A stretch of DNA of 5,121 nt from DATELY01 sp035276085 (lineage in GTDB: Bacteria; Pseudomonadota; Gammaproteobacteria; Steroidobacterales; Steroidobacteraceae), in the NCBI GenBank assembly GCA_035276085.1, contig DATELY010000254.1, forward strand, positions 1 to 5,121. Direction: 5' to 3'. Positions 1 to 4,517 of the stretch are shown one piece after another (the first letter of the stretch is position 1; each line of letters starts with the position of its first letter). Position numbers and translations under genes: made by a program. Under the pieces are notes generated by a model. It saw nothing but the letters and a program-made list of their open reading frames with translations, made no database searches and was not told the DNA's origin.

Positions 1-15
1 GCGCAAGGGAGGGGG
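1..15 (-). repeat. Partial copy of dispersed G/C-rich repeat (left window edge)
   Basis: The first 15 bases are the reverse complement of the C-rich left arm of the repeat found at 54-143. Bases 2-13 pair perfectly (12 bp) with 54-65, so the RNA or single strand could form a hairpin with a 40-nt loop (14-53). The repeat probably continues to the left, outside the window. The 18-51 stretch between the arms shows no recognisable signal. Confidence 0.6.
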
Positions 16-53
16 CAGGAATTCGCGATGTGCTCAACAGCCGCGTTCCGACT

Positions 54-143
54 CCCTCCCTTGCGGAGCGGGGGCCGCTCCTGCGCATCCATGCGCCCGC
101 GCCATTCGTGCATCCCTGCACATCGAGGGTTGGGGTGGGGGCA
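54..143 (+). repeat. Long composite repeat, copy 1, upstream of mshG
   Basis: Three parts are visible. There is a C-rich arm ending in G5 (54-74), a middle block of about 50 bp (75-125) containing the palindrome GCGCAT-cc-ATGCGC (83-96), and a G-rich arm GAGGGTTGGGGTGGGGGC (125-142). Bases 54-124 recur as the reverse complement at 1544-1613 with four mismatches and one 1-bp indel. The two outer arms without the middle block recur at 1458-1497. No reading frame here looks coding. The element ends only about 20 nt before the mshG start codon, so mshG's leader is repeat-derived or directly repeat-adjacent. The repeat-family name is unknown to me; it looks like a non-autonomous dispersed repeat. 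Confidence 0.8.
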
Positions 144-163
144 CCAGCGGAGCGATCCCCCTA

Positions 164-1393
164 ATGCCCGTCTACGCCTACAAAGGCCGCTCCACCCGCG
201 GCGACCTCGTCAACGGCCGCCTCGAAGGCGATACGCCGGAGACGATCGCCGCGCGCCTGTTCAGCAGCGGCATCACCCCGATCGAGATCAACGTCGCAAC
301 GGTCGCCGAGCAGGCCGATCTCGGCGAGATCTGGCGCAAGCTCGGCGGCGGCAAGCCCAAGACAGCCGATCTCGTGCTGTTCTCGCGGCAGATGTACACC
401 ATCACGAAGTCGGGCATTCCGTTGCTGCGTGGCTTGCGTGGACTATCCGCATCGACGCACAACACGGTGCTGCGACGCGCGCTGGAAGACGTCCTCGCGA
501 GCCTGGAATCCGGCCGCGATCTGGCGACGAGCTTTGCACGACACCCGAGCATCTTCCCGCCGTTGTACGTCAGCATCGTCCGCGTCGGTGAATCCACGGG
601 TACGCTGGATGCGGCCTTCAAACGGCTGTGCGAGTACCTCACCCAAGATCATGAGATGCAGGAACGCGTGAAGAGCGCGATGCGCTATCCAGTCATCGTG
701 CTGATCGCGATCGCCGTCGCGCTCGGCGTGCTCACGACATTCGTGATCCCGAAGTTCGCGCCGCTGTTCAAGGCGCTGGGCAACAACATCCCGTGGCCCA
801 CGCGCGTGATCATGGGCGTGTCCTCGTTCACCCACGACTACTGGTACGTGTGCCTGGGTATGATCGCAGCTTGCGTGTTTGCCGCGCGTCAGTACGTGAG
901 CACGGAAAGCGGGCGGCTGCGCTGGCATGAGATCAAACTCAAGTTGCCGGGCGTCGGCAAGCTCGCGCACGAAGCGATCCTGGCGCGCGTGGCGCGTTCG
1001 CTTGCGATCTCACTGAATGCCGGCATGCCCATGATCCAGACGCTCAACGTCATCGCCCGCGCGTCCGGCAACGACTTCATGGCCGAACGCATCCTGCGGA
1101 TGCGCGATGCGATCGAACGCGGCGATCCGCTCAGCCGCGCGGCAGCCAGCGTCGGCATGTTCCCCCCGCTGGTATTGCAGATGATGGGCGTGGGCGAGGA
1201 AACCGGCGATCTGTCGGAGCTGCTGGATGAGGTTGCCGGGTTCTACGAGCGCGAAGTGGACTACGCACTCAAGAACATCAGCGCCGCCATCGAGCCCATC
1301 CTCATCGTCTGCGTCGGCGGCATGGTGCTCGTTCTGGCCCTCGGCATCTTCCTGCCGATGTGGGAAATGGTCGCGACGGTGGGGAAGCAGTGA
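164..1393 (+). CDS. mshG: MSHA pilus inner-membrane platform protein MshG (PilC/GspF family)
   Basis: This is a polytopic inner-membrane platform protein of the T2SSF (GspF/PilC) family. In MSHA-type pili it couples the cytoplasmic assembly ATPase to pilin extraction and polymerisation. The 409-aa length is normal. The N-terminus MPVYAYKGRS is the typical family opening. Two T2SSF repeats are visible, at about residues 69-192 and 272-395. Each carries the family signature: VGESTGTLD at 141-149 and VGEETGDLSELLDEVA at 343-358. Hydrophobic membrane segments lie at about 177-196, 226-241 and 374-400, the last ending in the usual FLPMWEMV. The ATG at 164 is preceded by a weak GGAG (149-152) 11 nt away, inside sequence abutting a repeat. 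The pilin genes downstream favour MshG over GspF or PilC. The gene sits between two inverted repeat copies. No mshF-like or second pilin gene follows directly, unlike in Vibrio. Confidence 0.93.
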   Translation: MPVYAYKGRSTRGDLVNGRLEGDTPETIAARLFSSGITPIEINVATVAEQADLGEIWRKLGGGKPKTADLVLFSRQMYTITKSGIPLLRGLRGLSASTHNTVLRRALEDVLASLESGRDLATSFARHPSIFPPLYVSIVRVGESTGTLDAAFKRLCEYLTQDHEMQERVKSAMRYPVIVLIAIAVALGVLTTFVIPKFAPLFKALGNNIPWPTRVIMGVSSFTHDYWYVCLGMIAACVFAARQYVSTESGRLRWHEIKLKLPGVGKLAHEAILARVARSLAISLNAGMPMIQTLNVIARASGNDFMAERILRMRDAIERGDPLSRAAASVGMFPPLVLQMMGVGEETGDLSELLDEVAGFYEREVDYALKNISAAIEPILIVCVGGMVLVLALGIFLPMWEMVATVGKQ

Positions 1394-1412
1394 TTCCCGT
1401 TCCCTGTGTCGT

Positions 1413-1491
1413 GGAGGGTTAGCGTGTCCCAGTCCCCTCCCATCTGCATGTTCCAGTCCCCTCCCCTGCGCAGCGGGGGAGGGTTAGGGTG
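1413..1491 (+). repeat. Tandem partial duplication: short direct repeats
   Basis: Two pairs of direct repeats are interleaved. CCAGTCCCCTCCC occurs at 1429-1441 and again at 1453-1465, 24 bp apart. GGAGGGTTAGCGTG (1413-1426) recurs with one mismatch as GGAGGGTTAGGGTG (1478-1491). Together they look like a decayed duplication of the ends of the dispersed repeat that sits intact at 1458-1497. Confidence 0.7.
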
Positions 1492-1497
1492 GGGGCG
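1458..1497 (+). repeat. Short copy of dispersed repeat with hairpin and G-quadruplex motif
   Basis: This copy has the C-rich arm and the G-rich arm of the long repeat joined directly, without the ~50-bp middle block. CCCTCCCC (1459-1466) and GGGGAGGG (1476-1483) form a perfect 8-bp stem with a 9-nt loop. Bases 1475-1495 read G5-A-G3-TTA-G3-T-G5, four G-tracts with loops of 1, 3 and 1 nt, which fits the standard G-quadruplex pattern on the coding strand. Hairpin and quadruplex share bases and would exclude each other. There is no T-run after the stem, so it is not an obvious intrinsic terminator for mshG. Confidence 0.75.
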
Positions 1498-1523
1498 TTT
1501 GAGATATCCACCGTACCTCGGTC

Positions 1524-1613
1524 TGCCCCCATCCTGTCCTTCTGATGTGCAGGACGCACGAATGGCGCGAGCGCATGGATGCGCAGGAGCGGCCCCCGCT
1601 TCGCAAGGGAAGG
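1524..1613 (-). repeat. Long composite repeat, copy 2, inverted
   Basis: The reverse complement of 1544-1613 matches 54-124 with four mismatches and a single 1-bp indel, including the GCGCAT/ATGCGC palindrome (here 1571-1584). The G-rich arm is present but decayed (1524-1543), keeping the terminal TGGGGGCA. With copy 1 it forms a ~70-bp inverted repeat around mshG, arms about 1.4 kb apart. This orientation could in principle support inversion of the intervening DNA by homologous recombination. Confidence 0.8.
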
Positions 1614-1615
1614 GA

Positions 1616-1635
1616 CGCAAACACCAGCGTTTGCG
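1616..1635 (+). other. Small hairpin next to repeat copy 2
   Basis: CGCAAAC (1616-1622) and GTTTGCG (1629-1635) form a perfect 7-bp stem with a 6-nt loop. No T-run follows, so terminator function is unlikely. It begins right at the outer end of the inverted long repeat and may be an edge structure of that element or an unrelated leader element of the pilin transcript. Confidence 0.4.
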
Positions 1636-1745
1636 GCAAGGCCTTACCCAGCATCAGCCGTGATCGCCCTCACGATTCTGCAGCCGCGACCTAATGCCAA
1701 CCCTTCAAAGAGCCGTTAACTGCACTGTTGGGACGCAGTGTCCTC

Positions 1746-1751
1746 AAGGAG
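1746..1751 (+). promoter_or_regulatory. Shine-Dalgarno that decides the pilin start
   Basis: AAGGAG lies 10 nt before the ATG at 1762 and only 1 nt before the in-frame ATG at 1753. It would lie inside the coding region if GTG 1738 were used. It therefore favours the 1762 start, which also leaves a normal 8-residue prepilin leader. Confidence 0.65.
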
Positions 1752-1761
1752 TATGACGACA

Positions 1762-2217
1762 ATGATCAAGGTTAATCAGCGGGGTTTCACGCTCATCGAA
1801 CTGGTGGTCGTGATCGTGATCCTGGGGATTCTGTCTGCGTTCGCGGTGCCGAAGTTCATGGGGTTGGAGAAGCAGGCGCGTGCGGCTTCGGTGCAGGCAC
1901 TCGAAGGTAGCGTGCGCAGCGCAGCTGCTCTTGCGCACAGCATATGGCTGGCAAACGGCGGCACTGGCAACACGATCAACGTGGAAGGCACCAACCTGAA
2001 CATGGTGAACGGCTATCCCGCCGCCGCGTCAATCGACCAGATGCTTCAGAGCACCACGGGCTTCGGACTGGCTGTAAATGCCGGAGTGAGAACGTTCAGC
2101 CGCAATGGCGCGACAGCTGCTGCCACGTGCCAAGTGACCTACACTGAATCCGTCGTTGCCGGCAATCCTGCGACTGCCCGCTTCCCCGTCATCGCTGCTC
2201 CAACCGGCGGCTGCTAG
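1762..2217 (+). CDS. mshA: MSHA-type major pilin (MshA-like prepilin)
   Basis: This is the probable fibre-forming subunit of the pilus, made as a prepilin in the inner membrane and cut and N-methylated by prepilin peptidase. From ATG 1762 it has 151 residues. The leader is MIKVNQRG and the mature protein starts FTLIELVVVIVILGIL, with Phe+1 and Glu+5 (residue 13). The hydrophobic alpha-1N helix (about 9-29) is followed by VPKFMGLEKQARAASVQALEGSV, characteristic of MshA/MshB pilins. Cys123 and the C-terminal Cys151 probably form the C-terminal disulfide loop. Only one gene of this kind is present, so it could equally be called mshB by orthology. Its position, its own strong Shine-Dalgarno and the terminator-like hairpin after it support the major-pilin role. 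GTG 1738 and ATG 1753 are in-frame alternatives that I consider less likely. Confidence 0.85.
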   Translation: MIKVNQRGFTLIELVVVIVILGILSAFAVPKFMGLEKQARAASVQALEGSVRSAAALAHSIWLANGGTGNTINVEGTNLNMVNGYPAAASIDQMLQSTTGFGLAVNAGVRTFSRNGATAAATCQVTYTESVVAGNPATARFPVIAAPTGGC

Positions 2218-2253
2218 CGCAGCGCCGCAGGCAGGCTCGTGTGAACCTACGGC

Positions 2254-2289
2254 TTGGGCGCTCCACAGGAGAGCGCCCAACGCATTTTT
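2254..2289 (+). terminator. Terminator- or attenuator-like hairpin after the major pilin gene
   Basis: TTGGGCGCTC (2254-2263) and GAGCGCCCAA (2271-2280) form a perfect 10-bp GC-rich stem with a 7-nt loop, followed by CGCA and then five Ts (2285-2289). The T-run is 4 nt from the stem, which makes it a weaker than ideal intrinsic terminator. Its place after the pilin and before the minor pilins fits partial termination that lets the major pilin be made in excess. Confidence 0.6.
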
Positions 2290-2294
2290 GCGTC

Positions 2295-2786
2295 GTGGGC
2301 CATGGAGCGCGCACCTCCGCTCGTTTGCAGCCCGCCGCCCACGGCTTCACGCTCATCGAGCTGGTGACCACCATCATCATCCTCGGCATCCTCGGCGCCA
2401 TCGCCGGGCCGAAGATGTTCGCGCGCTCGCCGTTCAGTGAGCGCGGCTATGCCGATGAGATCGCTTCCGCCTTACGGACGGCGCAGAAGGTGGCCGTCGC
2501 CAGTGGCTGCGAAGTGCGCGTCACACTCAGCAACGGTGCTTATCAGGGGCAGCAACGTGCAGCGTCCGGCGGCACATGCTCTGCAACAGGCGCGTGGAGA
2601 GTGGCGGTGCTCCGTACGGACGGCACGACGTTGAGCGGCACGCCGCCGAGCGATGTCAACGCCTCGATGAATGCTCAGTTGATCTTTACGGCTGCGGGCA
2701 GCCTGTCCACCGGCGTTGCGACATTCAACGTGGGCGCATACACAATCACCGTGGATGCGGACACGGGACTGGTGAACGTCAGGTGA
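2295..2786 (+). CDS. mshC: MSHA minor pilin MshC-like (GspH/pseudopilin type)
   Basis: This is a minor pilin thought to help prime assembly with MshD, MshO and MshP. From GTG 2295 it has 163 residues. The cleavage site is HG|FTLIEL with Phe18 as +1 and Glu22 as +5, then the hydrophobic segment to about residue 38. Diagnostic MshC features follow: FSERGYADEIASALRTAQKVAVASGCEV (about 47-74) and a Cys72/Cys95 pair that may form a disulfide. The start is uncertain. GTG 2241 extends the frame to 181 aa and has AGGCAGG (2229-2235) ahead of it, but would give a 35-residue leader and put the terminator hairpin inside the gene. TTG 2325 would give a 7-residue leader. No good Shine-Dalgarno precedes 2295 or 2325. 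The stop overlaps the mshD start. Confidence 0.85.
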   Translation: MGHGARTSARLQPAAHGFTLIELVTTIIILGILGAIAGPKMFARSPFSERGYADEIASALRTAQKVAVASGCEVRVTLSNGAYQGQQRAASGGTCSATGAWRVAVLRTDGTTLSGTPPSDVNASMNAQLIFTAAGSLSTGVATFNVGAYTITVDADTGLVNVR

Positions 2787-3241
2787 GCCCCCGTGGCCAA
2801 CAGTGCGGCGTCACCCTCATCGAGCTCGTGGTCTCGATCGTGGTCATTGCCATCGCGGTTTCGGCCGTGCTCGGAGTCTTCACACTCACTTCGAAAAACA
2901 GCGCGGATGCGATGGTACGGCAGCAGGCCGTTGCGATTGCCGATGCCTACCTCGAAGAAATCCTGCTAAGGCCCTATGTCGATCCGGACGGAGCGGATGG
3001 CGAGCCGCAGCGCGCCGACTTCGACGATGTGGACGACTATAACGGGTTGAACGATGCGCACGGCGCGCGCGATCAGTTCGACCACGCCATCGCAGGACTC
3101 GAGCCGTATGCAGTCACCGTCAGCGTACAGCCCGGCTCCCTGGGCTCGGTACCGAACGCAGATGTCCTCCGCATCGATGTGACCGTCACGCACTTCACCG
3201 GGCTCGTGCTGCGTACCAGCGGCTATCGCGCGAACTTCTGA
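2783..3241 (+). CDS. mshD: MSHA minor pilin MshD-like
   Basis: This is a minor pilin, 152 residues from GTG 2783, which overlaps the mshC stop as GTGA (translational coupling). The leader is MSPRGQQCG and the mature start is VTLIELVVSIVVIAIAV, with Val at +1 instead of the usual Phe, and Glu14 as +5. The family signature is clear: ADAYLEEILLRPYVDPDG (53-70), FDDVDDYNGL (80-89) and a C-terminal beta-rich region (YAVTVSVQP, VLRIDVTVTH). The open frame extends far upstream inside mshC but shows no homology there, so the short start is preferred. The upstream Shine-Dalgarno is weak, consistent with dependence on mshC translation. The Cys in the leader (residue 8) is removed on processing. Confidence 0.88.
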   Translation: MSPRGQQCGVTLIELVVSIVVIAIAVSAVLGVFTLTSKNSADAMVRQQAVAIADAYLEEILLRPYVDPDGADGEPQRADFDDVDDYNGLNDAHGARDQFDHAIAGLEPYAVTVSVQPGSLGSVPNADVLRIDVTVTHFTGLVLRTSGYRANF

Positions 3242-3243
3242 CC

Positions 3244-4119
3244 ATGCGCGCCAGATACGGACAAGGCTTCACACTGGTCGAGCTGGTCATCGCAATCAGC
3301 CTCGGTGCCATCGTGATGTCGTTCGCTGCGATGTTCATCACCGGACCGGTGGACGCCTACGCAGCACAGACGCGGCGTGCGACATTGGTCGACTCAGCCG
3401 ATGCGATCCTGCGTTTGATGAGCCGCGACGTCCGCCGTGCGTTGCCCAACAGCGTGCGCATCGCCAGGAATGGCAACATCGTGGCACTGGAATTGTTGCT
3501 GACCGTGGATGCAGTTCGTTATCGCGACGATGACTCCGGCGCACCGGATGAAGAGCTGGATTTCAGTCAGCCGGACGAGCATTTCTCGACACTGGGCGCA
3601 TTCGATGCGGCTGCCGTGCCGAAAACGGCGGGTCCCCATGAGATGCCGCCGAACTATCTTCTGTCCGTGTACAACGTCGGTATCGCCGGAGCAGATGCTT
3701 ACGAGCTGGCCAATGTCATTACACCGCCCGGCACCAAGATCACCATCGCTACCGATCCGCTGATAGCGGGCAAGGATCACGTTGAGATCGATCCGCCAAT
3801 GCAGTTCGCCTACGGCTCCCCTTCGCATCGCATGTACCTGATCTGGGGCGCAATGACGTATCTCTGCGATACCGACGCCAAGACCGTGCGCCGCTATTCC
3901 GGTTACGCCATCAGCAGCGTTCAACCCACGAGTGCCGGGGACATGAACGGCGCGAGCAACGACCTCGTAGCGACGAACGTGGACGCCTGCAACTTTGCCT
4001 ACGCCGCCGGCACCGCGCAGCGCGCTGGCCTGGTCACGCTGGACATGACCGTGAAGGACGCGATGTCGGACGAGCGCGTCCGCCTGCTGCATCAGGTGCA
4101 CGTGGAGAACGTGCCATGA
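3244..4119 (+). CDS. mshO: MSHA minor pilin MshO-like
   Basis: This is the largest minor pilin of the set (291 aa), of PilW/GspJ-like character. The leader is MRARYGQG, followed by FTLVELVIAISLGAIVMSF with Phe9 (+1) and Glu13 (+5). Family features are FITGPVDAYAAQ (31-42), LVDSADAILRLMSRDVRRALPNSVRI (48-73), and a large C-terminal domain with Cys208 and Cys249, which could pair. It starts 2 nt after the mshD stop with no clear Shine-Dalgarno, so it is probably translated by reinitiation. Its final codons overlap the mshP start as ATGA. Confidence 0.9.
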   Translation: MRARYGQGFTLVELVIAISLGAIVMSFAAMFITGPVDAYAAQTRRATLVDSADAILRLMSRDVRRALPNSVRIARNGNIVALELLLTVDAVRYRDDDSGAPDEELDFSQPDEHFSTLGAFDAAAVPKTAGPHEMPPNYLLSVYNVGIAGADAYELANVITPPGTKITIATDPLIAGKDHVEIDPPMQFAYGSPSHRMYLIWGAMTYLCDTDAKTVRRYSGYAISSVQPTSAGDMNGASNDLVATNVDACNFAYAAGTAQRAGLVTLDMTVKDAMSDERVRLLHQVHVENVP

Positions 4120-4517
4120 GGCATCAGCGCGGTTTCTCCCTCGTCGCTGCGTTGTTCCTCATCGTCGTGCTCGCGATGCTGGGTGCTTTTGCCGTGCGCA
4201 TCGGTGTCGGTCAGCAGCAGACCGTGAATCTCGCACTGCTGAGCTCGCGGGCATTGAGCGCCGCGAATGCAGGGGTCGAGTGGGGTGGCTATCAAGCCGT
4301 GCGTAGCAATGCCTGCGCCGGCAGCAGCAACCTCAATCTGACGGAAGGTGCACTCAACGGCTTCGCGGTGAGAGTTCGCTGCCAGCGAACGACACACACC
4401 GAGCAGAACGTCACGATCCGCGTGTACGACGTGACGGCCACAGCACGCTTCGGCACCTATGGCCAGCCTGACTACGTCTCGCGTCAGGTCCGTGCGAGGT
4501 TCACCAATGTGCCGTGA
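4116..4517 (+). CDS. mshP: MSHA minor pilin MshP-like
   Basis: This is a minor pilin of 133 aa. It starts in an ATGA overlap with mshO and has GGAG (4104-4107) 8 nt upstream. The leader is MRHQRG and the mature start FSLVAALFLIVVLAMLGAF. Position +5 is Ala (residue 11), not Glu, as is usual for MshP and comparable to GspK. Signature residues are SSRALSAANAGVEWGGYQA (43-61), Cys67 and Cys89 in the same spacing context as other MshP proteins, and DYVSRQVRARF near the C-terminus. Lack of Glu+5 suits a subunit at the pilus tip that has no subunit ahead of it to contact; this role is an inference. Confidence 0.9.
   Translation: MRHQRGFSLVAALFLIVVLAMLGAFAVRIGVGQQQTVNLALLSSRALSAANAGVEWGGYQAVRSNACAGSSNLNLTEGALNGFAVRVRCQRTTHTEQNVTIRVYDVTATARFGTYGQPDYVSRQVRARFTNVP
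4496..4499 (+). promoter_or_regulatory. Shine-Dalgarno for the mshQ-like gene
   Basis: GAGG lies 7 nt before ATG 4507, inside the 3' end of mshP. It supports the 4507 start over the in-frame ATG at 4528 and explains the 11-bp overlap with mshP. Confidence 0.5.

Larger units (their letters stand above)
1394..1761. other. Repeat-rich intergenic region between mshG and the pilin gene
   Basis: About 370 bp contain no convincing gene. The reading frames crossing it have no family resemblance and follow repeat sequence. From left to right it holds a 13-bp direct repeat, a short repeat copy with a hairpin and a G-quadruplex-like run, an inverted long repeat copy, a small hairpin, and about 115 bp of more ordinary sequence (1636-1752) that should contain the pilin promoter and 5' leader. 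I could not pick a promoter with confidence. A small inverted repeat CACTG/CAGTG (1723-1727 and 1736-1740) lies just upstream of the Shine-Dalgarno. In Vibrio cholerae mshF and mshB lie between mshG and mshA; neither is present here. Confidence 0.75.

Noticed and set aside
28..642. Open frames on both strands overlapping the 5' half of mshG
   Set aside because: They are low-complexity Arg/Pro/Ala-rich translations in other frames of mshG and repeat DNA, with no family motifs.
1413..1613. CRISPR-like array
   Set aside because: The repeats are of different lengths, in both orientations, and lack regular spacers.
1612..1650. GGGACGCAAA resembling the core of a c-di-GMP-I (GEMM) riboswitch upstream of the pilin gene
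   Set aside because: The expected GAAA-capped stem before it and the tetraloop-receptor and second stem after it are missing. The match spans the edge of a dispersed repeat and a simple 7-bp hairpin.
1406..1663. Open frame across the intergenic region after mshG
   Set aside because: It translates the repeats themselves, has Pro/Gly-rich low-complexity content, no Shine-Dalgarno and no recognisable domain.
1636..1745. Sigma-70 or sigma-54 promoter for the pilin gene (for example TAATGC at 1692-1697)
   Set aside because: No acceptable -35 element lies at the right distance, and no GG-N10-GC sigma-54 pattern with good flanks was found. A promoter is likely in this stretch, but I cannot place it.
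1738..1761. Upstream GTG 1738 or ATG 1753 as the pilin start
   Set aside because: The AAGGAG at 1746-1751 would be inside or too close to these starts, and a 16-residue leader is less typical than the 8-residue one from 1762.
2576..2782. Long N-terminal extension of the mshD frame
   Set aside because: It overlaps mshC in another frame and has no family similarity. The prepilin leader and the GTGA overlap point to 2783.
3394..4101. Large antisense open frame opposite mshO
   Set aside because: Its His/Arg-rich translation follows from GC-rich codon bias on the other strand, and mshO is a clear family match.
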